Counted from the first letter of the stretch, positions 1 through 6,454 are shown. The stretch is 8,948 bases of DNA from Rhodobacteraceae bacterium UBA1957 (GCA_002336405.1 DDEJ01000108.1:1-8948), one strand, 5' to 3'. A program made the numbers and translations. The notes: generated from the sequence alone by a model not told the origin.

Positions 1-17
1 GTCGCTGCAAACAAGGT

Positions 18-79
18 GTTGTGGGCAGTTTTTACCGGCTTGCGCAGTTCTCACTGGCTTGCGCAGTTTTTAGCGGCTT
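18..79. repeat. 19-bp tandem repeat, about three copies
   Basis: GGCTTGCGCAGTT occurs at 37-49 and again at 56-68, so the period is 19 bp. The unit before it (18-36) matches the 56-74 unit at about 13 of 19 positions, and a third GGCTT begins at 75. The array starts close to the window edge and may continue to the left. It does not lie in a recognisable reading frame. Confidence 0.6.
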
Positions 80-466
80 ACAGGAGTATGCTGGATGAGC
101 AAAACAAGCGTGGGACAGATCCTTGTATTTATCCAAAAGCAGACCTTAGGAAACGATGAGTGCATTGTTTTCGATACACCAACTCATCACTCTTTGTGGT
201 GACTTAAAAGAAAACTTTACCGTCTAGCGCAGGTTGTAAATATCATTACTTTATCCCAAGATATTTTTGACTGAAATTCAGACGGTGATGTGCAAAAGAT
301 CTATTTTAGCCAACACCCTTGCCTCTGTCTCATCGACTGAATTTTGGCAGCACGTCGGGTGCCGAAAGGGAAATAATCAGCTCTTTGTTTTAGAAAATAA
401 ACCCGCGCGACCAGTCTTGCCTTTTGGTGTTTAGGCCGTTTTGTCTTTGGGTTGGGGAAAAATTAT

Positions 467-518
467 ACCCGTGGTCTACGCAAGAGTGGACGGGTGATAA
501 TACCGCCATGAGCGGTGT
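467..518 (+). other. Two adjacent inverted repeats (possible RNA hairpins)
   Basis: The first hairpin pairs 467-471 with 491-495 (ACCCG/CGGGT) and 475-479 with 486-490 (one G-T pair), with a 3-base bulge at 472-474 and a 6-base loop. The second pairs ACCGC (502-506) with GCGGT (512-516) and extends two further pairs outward to 500 and 518. Neither is followed by a T-run, so they do not look like simple intrinsic terminators. They sit immediately before the candidate tRNA-His promoter. Function unknown. Confidence 0.4.
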
Positions 519-527
519 AAATTCGGC

Positions 528-555
528 TTGACGCTTCTGCGATATATGGTGTAGT
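528..555 (+). promoter_or_regulatory. Candidate tRNA-His promoter
   Basis: TTGACG at 528-533 is a good -35 match. TGTAGT at 550-555 is a fair -10 match, 16 bp downstream. Transcription would begin a few bases before the tRNA. The call rests on position and consensus only. Confidence 0.4.
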
Positions 556-567
556 TCCGCATATGTT

Positions 568-644
568 GCCGCCTTAGCTCAGTTGGTTAGAGCGCTGGAT
601 TGTGGATCCAGAGGTCCCCCGTTCAAGCCGGGGAGGCGGTACCA
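568..644 (+). tRNA. tRNA-His (anticodon GTG)
   Basis: A full 77-nt cloverleaf can be drawn. The acceptor stem pairs 568-574 with 634-640, the anticodon stem 595-599 with 607-611, and the T stem 617-621 with 629-633, and the T loop begins with TTC. The anticodon is GTG at 602-604, reading histidine codons CAC/CAU. CCA is encoded at 642-644. The first pair is a G1-U72 wobble, the discriminator base is A73 (641), and the base before G1 is T. It therefore lacks the G-1:C73 pair that marks tRNA-His in most bacteria. This loss is known in a subgroup of Alphaproteobacteria, including Caulobacter, whose HisRS uses A73, U72 and the anticodon instead. The minus-strand gene that follows ends only 15 bp away and converges on it. 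Confidence 0.97.
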
Positions 645-659
645 CTTTTCCCTAGCGTG

Positions 660-980
660 TCACTCCAACACAACGCTTTGCTGCAGCGCTCCTGTGGCGC
701 GGTTGAAAATTAATATGCGGTTGTCGCTGGTCACCACAGCGTACCAGTCGGGCCCTTGGGTAAAGGCGATGGCGGTTGTACCTTGTGGCAAGGTAATGCG
801 GTCGGGCAGGGTGATGTCAGATGCGGTGTCGCGGTCATTCTTTTCGCCCGAGAAACGGATGACAAATAGCGTGATGATGATTATCATACCGGCGATCATC
901 GTTGCAGTCAGCGCGGTGACTAACCGCCGCAAAAATACAAGATGCGCCGGGGTAAGCGCGGGCTGAGGAGAAGGTTCCAT
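660..980 (-). CDS. Small single-helix membrane protein, DUF6476-like
   Basis: A 106-residue protein. It has a short Pro-rich head, then an FLRRLV motif (residues 16-21), one clear membrane helix (about 20-43, very Ile/Leu/Val/Thr-rich), and a charged segment. A C-terminal part of about 50 residues (IAFTQGPDWYAVVTSDNRI and on) reads like a small beta-strand repeat. This layout matches the DUF6476 proteins of Rhodobacterales as I remember them; their function is not known to me. The helix without a cleavable signal suggests an inner-membrane anchor with a periplasmic tail. I chose the ATG whose complement is at 978-980, because the open frame upstream runs antisense inside the pseudouridine synthase gene. 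The start codon overlaps the proposed start of that divergent gene, so its promoter must lie inside it. No strong ribosome-binding site is visible. Confidence 0.75.
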   Translation of the reverse strand: MEPSPQPALTPAHLVFLRRLVTALTATMIAGMIIIITLFVIRFSGEKNDRDTASDITLPDRITLPQGTTAIAFTQGPDWYAVVTSDNRILIFNRATGALQQSVVLE

Positions 981-981
981 T
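966..981 (+). promoter_or_regulatory. Ribosome-binding site with probable ATT start of the RluD-type gene
   Basis: AGGAG at 966-970, followed by AAGG, is by far the best ribosome-binding sequence near this gene. It lies 8 bases before ATT at 979-981. No ATG is available in frame: the frame is open from 967, and the first ordinary start codon is GTG at 1006, which has no ribosome-binding sequence. Starting at ATT adds nine residues ahead of that GTG, giving (M)NTSKIEFT before VAEDPPQRLD. An IEFTV-type strand before the RLD motif is usual in this family. Confidence 0.5.
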
Positions 982-1005
982 AACACGTCCAAAATTGAAT
1001 TCACC

Positions 1006-2004
1006 GTGGCGGAAGACCCGCCGCAACGCCTTGATAAGGCGCTTGCGCGCGATGTACCAGCGCAAGCCGTATTATCGCGCACCCGGTTGTCACGGTTAAT
1101 CGCCGAGGGGGCTGTGTTGATAAACGGACAGACCGTCACCGATCAGACCCAAAAAATTGCCGCTGGTGATGCCGTTGAAATTACAGTGCCGCAAGTTCAA
1201 GACAGCCACATCGGTCCACAGGACATTCCGCTGGATGTGGTGTTTGAAGACGATGATCTGGTGGTGATCAATAAGGCCGTTGGCATGGTCGTGCACCCGG
1301 CCCCCGGATCCCCTGATGGCACGTTGGTCAACGCATTGCTGCATCATTGCGGTGACAGCCTCTCGGGGGTAGGCGGACAAAAGCGCCCCGGTATTGTGCA
1401 CCGTATCGACAAGAATACCAGTGGGCTGTTGGTGGTGGCTAAAACTGATCGGGCGCATCATGGATTGGCCGCCCAATTCGAGGCTCATAAGGTCGAGCGT
1501 TATTACCGCGCGGTAGTATTCGGGGCGCCTGACGCCAATGATCCGCGTCTGCGTGGCGTCAAGGGGGTTAATTTTGAGTCTGGAACCATCATGCGGATGA
1601 CGACCCAACTGGCGCGTCACAAGACCGACCGCCAGCGTCAGGCGGTGTTGTTTCAAGGTGGTCGCCATGCGGTGACTAGGGCGCGAATTGTCGAGCGCTT
1701 TGGCACCCCGATTGCCGCATCCTTGATCGAATGCTGGCTCGAGACCGGCCGCACCCATCAAATCAGGGTGCATATGGCGCACGCTGGACATGGGTTGATC
1801 GGTGATCCGGTTTACGGCGGACGGCGCAAGCTTTCCCCCAAAGCGGTTTCGGCAGACGCGCTTGACAGGGTAAGGATCTTTCCACGCCAAGCGCTTCATG
1901 CGGCGGTTCTGGGTTTCATACACCCAGGCTCTCATGAAAGTATGCGGTTTGAGGCACCCATTCCCGCTGACATGGAACAGCTGATCGCCGTCCTGCGTGG
2001 ATGA
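1006..2004 (+). CDS. rluD: RluA/RluD-family 23S rRNA pseudouridine synthase
   Basis: This enzyme isomerises uridine to pseudouridine in ribosomal RNA; RluD proper acts on helix 69 of 23S rRNA. Numbered from GTG, residues 8-62 form an S4 RNA-binding domain (RLDKALARDV onward). The catalytic domain follows, with the signature HRIDKNTSGLL at 132-142 containing the catalytic Asp135, and the conserved ETGRTHQIRVHM at 246-257. The length (332 aa, or 341 from the upstream ATT) is normal for the family. GTG at 1006 is the first ordinary start, but the ribosome-binding evidence favours ATT at 979. Family membership is very secure. The exact target site (RluD rather than RluC or RluA type) is inferred from the S4 domain and the overall pattern. 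The next gene, rpoH, begins 150 bp downstream and appears to have its own promoter. Confidence 0.93.
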   Translation: MAEDPPQRLDKALARDVPAQAVLSRTRLSRLIAEGAVLINGQTVTDQTQKIAAGDAVEITVPQVQDSHIGPQDIPLDVVFEDDDLVVINKAVGMVVHPAPGSPDGTLVNALLHHCGDSLSGVGGQKRPGIVHRIDKNTSGLLVVAKTDRAHHGLAAQFEAHKVERYYRAVVFGAPDANDPRLRGVKGVNFESGTIMRMTTQLARHKTDRQRQAVLFQGGRHAVTRARIVERFGTPIAASLIECWLETGRTHQIRVHMAHAGHGLIGDPVYGGRRKLSPKAVSADALDRVRIFPRQALHAAVLGFIHPGSHESMRFEAPIPADMEQLIAVLRG

Positions 2005-2047
2005 ACCGCTTTTTGTGTCTGATTGGTAATGAGTTCAGTTTCAGTCT

Positions 2048-2079
2048 GAGCGGTGTCAATCGCTCGTTCACGATTTTTT
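2048..2079 (+). terminator. Possible weak terminator after the RluD-type gene
   Basis: GAGCG (2048-2052) pairs with CGCTC (2061-2065) across an 8-base loop, and six T follow at 2074-2079. The stem is short and the T-run starts eight bases too far away, so this is a tentative call. Confidence 0.25.
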
Positions 2080-2093
2080 CATCTTTCTAGTGG

Positions 2094-2126
2094 TTGAACG
2101 GTTCAGAAGTGAACCTTAAGTATAGT
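2094..2126 (+). promoter_or_regulatory. rpoH promoter region with nested dyads
   Basis: TGAAC (2095-2099), GTTCA (2101-2105) and TGAAC (2110-2114) are three alternating copies of one half-site. Together they form the palindrome TGAAC-G-GTTCA and the perfect inverted repeat GGTTCA-GAAG-TGAACC (2100-2115). The block overlaps a possible -35 (TTGAAC, 2094-2099) and ends just before the -10-like TATAGT (2121-2126). The spacing between these two boxes is too long (21 bp) for one standard promoter; TTAAGT (2116-2121 or one base on) is an alternative -10. It may be an operator, a leader hairpin, or part of a sigma-32-type self-activated promoter. Confidence 0.4.
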
Positions 2127-2154
2127 ACAACAATCGTTTGATCTGGAGCTTAGC

Positions 2155-3051
2155 ATGAGCACTTACACAAATCTCCCAGCCCCTTCTCCGGAAGGTGGCC
2201 TAAGCCGATATCTGCAACAGATTCGCAAATTTCCGATGCTTGAGCCGGAAGAAGAATATATGTTGGCTAAGCGGTGGGTCGAAGAACAAGACACTGAGGC
2301 GGCGCATAAAATGGTCACCAGTCATCTGCGTCTGGCGGCAAAAATCGCAATGGGGTATCGGGGCTATGGTCTGCCACAGGCTGAAGTTATCTCAGAGGCC
2401 AATGTCGGATTGATGCAGGCGGTAAAACGGTTTGATCCTGAAAAAGGCTTTCGGCTTGCGACCTATGCCATGTGGTGGATTCGCGCCAGCATTCAGGAAT
2501 ATGTCTTGCGCAGCTGGTCACTGGTGAAACTTGGAACCACTGGTGCGCAGAAAAAGTTGTTTTTCAACCTGCGCAAAGCCAAGGCCCGGATCGGTGCGTT
2601 GGAAGAGGGGGATTTACATCCCGAAAAAGTCACGCGAATTGCTAATGATTTAGGGGTGACTGAGGCCGAAGTGATTAGCATGAACCGCCGTCTATCAGGG
2701 GGAGACGCGTCCCTGAATGCCACCGTTGGCAGTGAGGGCGAGGGCTCTATGCAGTGGCAGGATTGGCTGGAAGACGAGAGCGCCGATCAGGCAGGTGATT
2801 ACGAGGCGTCTGACGAGCTTGAGATAAGGCGCGCCTTAATGACCGAAGCAATGACTGTGCTGAACGAACGCGAACAGGATATTTTGACCAATCGTCGCCT
2901 GCGGGATCAACCGCTTACGCTCGAAGATTTGAGTGTACAATATAGCGTAAGTCGCGAACGCATTCGGCAAATTGAAGTGCGGGCGTTTGAAAAGTTACAG
3001 ATGCGGATGCAAAGTCTGGCACGCGATCGTGGCATGTTGGCTCAAGCGTAG
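2155..3051 (+). CDS. rpoH: RNA polymerase heat-shock sigma factor RpoH (sigma-32)
   Basis: A 298-residue sigma factor that directs RNA polymerase to heat-shock and protein-quality genes. Region 1.2/2.1 starts near residue 16. Region 2 carries the core-binding and -10-recognition block (EANVGLMQAVKRF, then ATYAMWWIRASIQEYVLRSWSLVK, about 81-125). The RpoH box, QKKLFFNLR, is at 132-140 and is diagnostic for this class, because DnaK- and FtsH-linked control acts through it. Region 4.2, with the helix-turn-helix for the -35, is at about 255-282 (TLEDLSVQYSVSRERIRQIEV). The whole protein reads like the RpoHI type of Rhodobacter rather than the RpoHII type. The start is ATG at 2155, with TGGAG at 2144-2148. 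The 150-bp leader contains unusual dyads. The gene converges on phaZ 220 bp downstream, and a strong hairpin follows the stop codon. Confidence 0.97.
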   Translation: MSTYTNLPAPSPEGGLSRYLQQIRKFPMLEPEEEYMLAKRWVEEQDTEAAHKMVTSHLRLAAKIAMGYRGYGLPQAEVISEANVGLMQAVKRFDPEKGFRLATYAMWWIRASIQEYVLRSWSLVKLGTTGAQKKLFFNLRKAKARIGALEEGDLHPEKVTRIANDLGVTEAEVISMNRRLSGGDASLNATVGSEGEGSMQWQDWLEDESADQAGDYEASDELEIRRALMTEAMTVLNEREQDILTNRRLRDQPLTLEDLSVQYSVSRERIRQIEVRAFEKLQMRMQSLARDRGMLAQA

Positions 3052-3064
3052 TTATACTGCACCA

Positions 3065-3088
3065 GTCGAAGAGCATTGGCTCTTTGAC
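3065..3088 (+). terminator. Strong stem-loop just after rpoH
   Basis: A 10-bp stem with one G-T pair joins 3065-3074 to 3079-3088 across the 4-base loop ATTG; its core is AAGAGC/GCTCTT. It starts 14 bases after the rpoH stop. No T-run follows on either strand, so it may be an imperfect terminator or a 3'-end stabiliser or processing signal. The remaining bases up to the phaZ stop show nothing else that I can support. Confidence 0.5.
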
Positions 3089-3271
3089 GTGCCCTGGTTT
3101 GATCTATGACACATGGGTCTATCCGTTTGAGTTACTGAAGCGCCAAACCGATAAAAAATTGGGGGCAATGCCTTGGCGCTTCTATAAAACTTTGCCAGAG
3201 TGGCAGGTACAGATAGGGCCCACTTGCGCATACCGCTCAGCAGTCAGATGGTGGATTTCCTACTGGCTGTT

Positions 3272-4546
3272 TTATTTAACTTTTGTTTTATTGGCGGTGC
3301 TTTCAGGTCGGCTTGGGGCACTATTTGCGTCAATGAAATCTAAGACCATCGGTCGAATGTTGTTGCGCCAGCTTTTGCCCGCAAAAATCCCATAGTGCCC
3401 AGCCTCGCTTTCGACGTGGCTGGCCTTCATTGTCTCGGGCAAGCTTGTGCAAAGATCAAGCGCTGCAATACATTGACCTGGGGCGGATATGTCGTCTTTC
3501 GCACCCTCGACAGTTTTAATTGCAACCGTGGTAATATTTGCGAAATCCACTAGTTTCCCGTTCACGGAAAAACGGTTCTCAGCGATTTCACGGTTTTTGA
3601 AAATGCGTTGGACCGTTGAGAGATAAAATTCAGCTGTCATGTCCATGACGGCGAGATATTCATCGTAAAACCGGTTGTGAGCATCATGTTCTGAGGCCTC
3701 ACCTTTGGCCACAGCCATCACTTGATCGGAAAACGCCTTTTGGTGACGTTCGGCATTCATTGAAATAAATGAGGTTAGCTGGAGCAGGCCTGGGTAGACT
3801 TTGCGACCGACGCCGTTAAATTTGAATCCGACGCGTTGGATCATCGTCTCTTCCAATTGCCCCATTGTGACACGGCGGCCGAAATCCGTCACGTCGGTCG
3901 GCGTGGCATCTGGATCGACGGGACCGCCGATCAGGGTCAAGCTATGGGGCTGTGCAGTTGGATCTTCTTCGGCAAGATATGCGGTGGCGGCAAGAACAAG
4001 TGGTACGGGTTGACAGACGGCGATCACGTGAATTTCTGGTCCGAGCCGGCGCATAAAGTCCACGATGTAGAGTGTATAATCCTCGACGTCGAACTTTCCG
4101 GCGCTCACTGGGATGTCGCGGGCATTGTGCCAGTCGGTCACATAGACCTCGCAATCGGGGATCAGGCTGATGACGGTTGAGCGCAGTAGGGTTGCATAAT
4201 GGCCTGACATCGGGGCAACCAGCAAAACTTTTCGGGCGGCAGGTTTGCGATTCTGTACTTTGAAATGGATCAGATCGCCAAACGCGGCTTGGCAAATTGT
4301 TTCAACTGTCACCAGATGGTCGCGCCCGTCATCGCACGTCAATGAGGTAATATTCCAATCTGGTTTTGTCGCAATCCGTGAAAAAGACCGTTCGGTCACT
4401 TCGCCCCATGCGCCCATCCATTCCAGGGCCGGGTTGTGAGTGCAGTTGAACATCGGATATCCCGCCATCGCTTTGGCTGTGGCACCCAACCACTGGTTCG
4501 TGTTTCGGGCGGTTTCCATTAAATCGTAAATTGCCATATAGCGCAT
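3272..4546 (-). CDS. phaZ: Intracellular polyhydroxyalkanoate depolymerase
   Basis: A 424-residue enzyme that hydrolyses stored poly(3-hydroxybutyrate) inside the cell. It resembles PhaZ1 of Cupriavidus necator, a Cys-type alpha/beta hydrolase. The N-terminal part (YDLMETARNTNQW) is typical of the family. The fold follows, with VLLVAPMSGHYATLLR at about 107-122 and TDWHNARDIPV at about 137-147. The nucleophile is Cys178 in VIAVCQPVP, where the Ser of a normal lipase box is replaced, as is characteristic. The acid is Asp351 or Asp352 in GAKDDISAPGQ, and the base is His384 in EAGHYGIF. I chose ATG at 4546 over TTG at 4558 because TTGGAG lies 6 bases upstream of the ATG. The C-terminal tail is low-complexity (Ser/Thr/Lys). 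The gene is divergent from phaC, and the shared 100-bp gap carries a PhaR-type site, so common control is likely. Confidence 0.95.
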   Translation of the reverse strand: MRYMAIYDLMETARNTNQWLGATAKAMAGYPMFNCTHNPALEWMGAWGEVTERSFSRIATKPDWNITSLTCDDGRDHLVTVETICQAAFGDLIHFKVQNRKPAARKVLLVAPMSGHYATLLRSTVISLIPDCEVYVTDWHNARDIPVSAGKFDVEDYTLYIVDFMRRLGPEIHVIAVCQPVPLVLAATAYLAEEDPTAQPHSLTLIGGPVDPDATPTDVTDFGRRVTMGQLEETMIQRVGFKFNGVGRKVYPGLLQLTSFISMNAERHQKAFSDQVMAVAKGEASEHDAHNRFYDEYLAVMDMTAEFYLSTVQRIFKNREIAENRFSVNGKLVDFANITTVAIKTVEGAKDDISAPGQCIAALDLCTSLPETMKASHVESEAGHYGIFAGKSWRNNIRPMVLDFIDANSAPSRPESTANKTKVK

Positions 4547-4586
4547 CTTCGGCTCCAAAGCGGTGGGTAATGTAAATTCATTGGTC

Positions 4587-4616
4587 TTGCCGTACAGACT
4601 ATTGTACGGTTATGCT
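4587..4616 (+). promoter_or_regulatory. Candidate phaC promoter
   Basis: TTGCCG (4587-4592) and TATGCT (4611-4616) are spaced 18 bp apart, and transcription would start near 4623. The spacer is filled by the palindrome CCGTACA-N6-TGTACGG, and the -10 and likely start are overlapped by the PhaR-type box. phaC then has a GGGGA ribosome-binding sequence at 4635-4639. Confidence 0.45.
4590..4609. promoter_or_regulatory. Perfect 7-bp inverted repeat in the phaZ/phaC control region
   Basis: CCGTACA (4590-4596) and TGTACGG (4603-4609) are exact inverted copies across a 6-base gap. The repeat sits in the spacer of the phaC promoter and overlaps the phaZ -10. It differs in sequence from the PhaR box, so it may be an operator for a second regulator. 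Confidence 0.45.
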
Positions 4617-4629
4617 GCATAGCAGCGAA
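4601..4629 (-). promoter_or_regulatory. Candidate phaZ promoter
   Basis: Read on the minus strand, TACAAT (plus 4601-4606) is a good -10. A weak -35, TTCGCT (plus 4624-4629), lies 17 bp upstream of it. The PhaR-type box at 4612-4625 lies within the spacer and just reaches the -35. The call is tentative because the -35 matches at only three positions. Confidence 0.3.
4612..4625. promoter_or_regulatory. PhaR-type operator at phaC/phaZ
   Basis: ATGCTGC-ATA-GCAG, with an extended dyad GCTGC-N3-GCAGC at 4614-4626. It matches the CTGC-N3-GCAG type of site reported for PhaR in Paracoccus and Rhodobacter. It overlaps the phaC -10 and probable start point, a repressor position. Confidence 0.75.
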
Positions 4630-4649
4630 CTTACGGGGAATATTTAAGA

Positions 4650-6452
4650 ATGGCAACAAACGACATCTTAAATACCGAAAATTATAAAAAAATAACAAAT
4701 AATATCACACGAATTGATTCGTTGTCCAAACGATTGCTGGCCACAGTCAATCAACGTGATGCGCCAAATCAGGAGCTGAGTGCGCCAAATCAGGACGTAT
4801 TTACCAATGCGAGCGCGCTTTACTGGCAAAAAATGGTCCAAAATCCTGAAAAGGTGTATATGCAACAGGTGGCGTTTTGGGCCGAGTCGCTGCAGCATTT
4901 CATCGAAGCCCAACAAGTGACGGTTTCCCCGTCTGGTCAGCAGGCATCGCAGACGGAAGAGACCGATCCTCGGTTTGCCCATCCGATGTGGCAGAACAAC
5001 CCGTATTTCAATTTAATCAAGCGTCAGTATTTTTTAAATGCAGCGTCACTTCGCAGTGCAGTGGATGAAATTTCAGATCTCGACCCGATTGAAAAACAAC
5101 GTTTGGAATATTTTTCCAGCCAGATTATTGATTTGATGTCTCCGACAAATTTTCTAGCAACCAATCCCGCCGCACTTGAAAAAGCGGTTGAAACCGAAGG
5201 GCAGTCTTTGATCGATGGTTTGGAGAATTTAGTCACAGATCTCGAACATAACAACGGCGAATTACTTGTGCGTCTGACGGATGAAAATGCGTTCGAGCTT
5301 GGGGTCAATATTGCTTCTACACCAGGGAAAGTTGTATTTCGAAATCGGATGTTGGAACTGATCCAGTATCAGCCAAGCACTGAAACTGTGCGCGAAACAC
5401 CGTTGATTATTTTCCCGCCTTGGATAAACAAATTTTATATCTTGGATCTCAAGGCACAAAATAGCTTTATAAAATGGGTCTTGGATCAAGGCTATAGTGT
5501 GTTTGTTGTGAGTTGGGTCAATCCCGACCAGTCTTACGATGAGGTCGGATTGGAGGAGTATATCTCGGAAGGGTTCTATGCTGCGATCAGTACCGTCAAA
5601 CAGATATCGGGTCAGAAACAGGTCAACGCGCTTGGTTATTGTATTGCGGGCACTGTGCTAAGTCTTGTACTGGCGTTGATGAAAAAACGTGGTGATAGGT
5701 CAATTAAATCAGCGACGTTTTTCACCACCCTAACCGATTTTTCGCAACAGGGCGAATTCACGCCGTTTCTTCAGGATGATTTTGTTGATGGGATTGAACA
5801 GCATGTTGAAAAGAACGGTGTGCTTCCGTCGCATATTCTGTCGCGAACGTTCAGTTTTCTGCGTTCCAACGATTTAATTTACCGTCCAGCGATAAAAAGT
5901 TACATGCTCGGTGAGACCCCGCCTGCTTTTGATCTTTTATACTGGAACGGCGATGCGACCGGCTTGCCAGGGAAAATGACGGTACAATATTTGCGCTGGC
6001 TTTGCCAACAAGATCAGTTTGCACAATCGGGGATCACGCTTTTCGGTGAAGTGTTGCGACTGTCTGATGTCACTGTGCCTTTTTGCGCGGTAGCGTGCGA
6101 AACCGATCACATAGCGGCCTGGCCAGACAGTTATCGGGGCTTTACCAAAATGGGCAGCCGCTCAAAGACATTTATATTAAGCCAATCCGGTCATATTGGT
6201 GGGATCATTAACCCGCCGTCAAAAAAGAAATATGGTCATTATACAAATACCGACATGCGCCTTTCTCACAATGAATGGCAAGATAATGCTGCGTTTCATG
6301 AGGGATCGTGGTGGTCTAGGTGGGAGAGTTGGCTGCGGAAAAAATCGGGCAAGTTGGTTCCGGCGCAACAACCTGGGTCTGAGGTGTTTAAACCTTTGTG
6401 CGCGGCGCCTGGAACTTATGTGTTGAAGGGAAAATCAACCTCTGAAAAATAA
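4650..6452 (+). CDS. phaC: Class I polyhydroxyalkanoate synthase
   Basis: A 600-residue enzyme that polymerises (R)-3-hydroxyacyl-CoA into polyester at the surface of growing granules. The N-terminal region (about 1-200) is variable. The alpha/beta-hydrolase domain starts near 245 (TPLIIFPPWINKFYILDL). The lipase-like box is GYCIAGT, with the catalytic Cys331. The acid is Asp486 in ACETDHIAAW, and the base is His515 in QSGHIGGIINPP. The length and the absence of a phaE or PhaR-subunit partner indicate class I. Residues 38-51 contain an in-frame 7-residue tandem duplication (APNQELS/APNQDVF) made by a 21-bp repeat. The start is ATG at 4650, with GGGGA at 4635-4639. It heads phaC-phaP-phaR. No phaA or phaB is in the window, so monomer supply is encoded elsewhere. 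Confidence 0.97.
   Translation: MATNDILNTENYKKITNNITRIDSLSKRLLATVNQRDAPNQELSAPNQDVFTNASALYWQKMVQNPEKVYMQQVAFWAESLQHFIEAQQVTVSPSGQQASQTEETDPRFAHPMWQNNPYFNLIKRQYFLNAASLRSAVDEISDLDPIEKQRLEYFSSQIIDLMSPTNFLATNPAALEKAVETEGQSLIDGLENLVTDLEHNNGELLVRLTDENAFELGVNIASTPGKVVFRNRMLELIQYQPSTETVRETPLIIFPPWINKFYILDLKAQNSFIKWVLDQGYSVFVVSWVNPDQSYDEVGLEEYISEGFYAAISTVKQISGQKQVNALGYCIAGTVLSLVLALMKKRGDRSIKSATFFTTLTDFSQQGEFTPFLQDDFVDGIEQHVEKNGVLPSHILSRTFSFLRSNDLIYRPAIKSYMLGETPPAFDLLYWNGDATGLPGKMTVQYLRWLCQQDQFAQSGITLFGEVLRLSDVTVPFCAVACETDHIAAWPDSYRGFTKMGSRSKTFILSQSGHIGGIINPPSKKKYGHYTNTDMRLSHNEWQDNAAFHEGSWWSRWESWLRKKSGKLVPAQQPGSEVFKPLCAAPGTYVLKGKSTSEK
4760..4801 (+). repeat. 21-bp in-frame tandem duplication in phaC
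   Basis: TGCGCCAAATCAGGA occurs at 4760-4774 and again, exactly, at 4781-4795. The period is 21 bp (7 codons), so the frame is kept. It lies in the variable N-terminal part of the synthase, away from the catalytic domain, and looks like a recent slippage or duplication event. Confidence 0.8.
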
Positions 6453-6454
6453 AA

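Larger units (their letters stand above)
1..567. other. Gene-free left flank with repeats and hairpins
   Basis: No reading frame here has a convincing start, ribosome-binding site and protein-like content on either strand. What can be seen is a 19-bp tandem repeat at the extreme left (about 18-79), three small inverted repeats that could form RNA hairpins (343-367, 467-495 and 500-518), and a candidate tRNA promoter near the right end. The stretch could be plain intergenic DNA, the 3' end of a gene lost by decay, or a template for a small RNA. The sequence alone does not decide this. Confidence 0.6.

Noticed and set aside
981..1139. N-terminal extension of the DUF6476-like gene into the pseudouridine synthase
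   Set aside because: The extension would overlap the S4 domain coding region. The family normally starts with a short head before the FLRRLV motif, which matches ATG at 980.
1096..1935. A 279-codon minus-strand open frame opposite the pseudouridine synthase
   Set aside because: The opposite strand encodes a complete, motif-bearing enzyme. The antisense translation shows no domain, and long antisense frames are common opposite such genes.
2111..2138. EcfG-type general stress promoter (GGAAC-N16/17-CGTT) before rpoH
   Set aside because: GAAC and CGTT are present but 20 bp apart, too far for the consensus, and the first G of GGAAC is missing.
3084..3395. A 103-codon plus-strand open frame from TTG between rpoH and phaZ, with a hydrophobic stretch
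   Set aside because: It has no usable ribosome-binding site, starts with TTG inside the rpoH stem-loop, and its last 124 bp run antisense to the phaZ C-terminus. Most of the hydrophobic text lies in that antisense part. Family not recognised.
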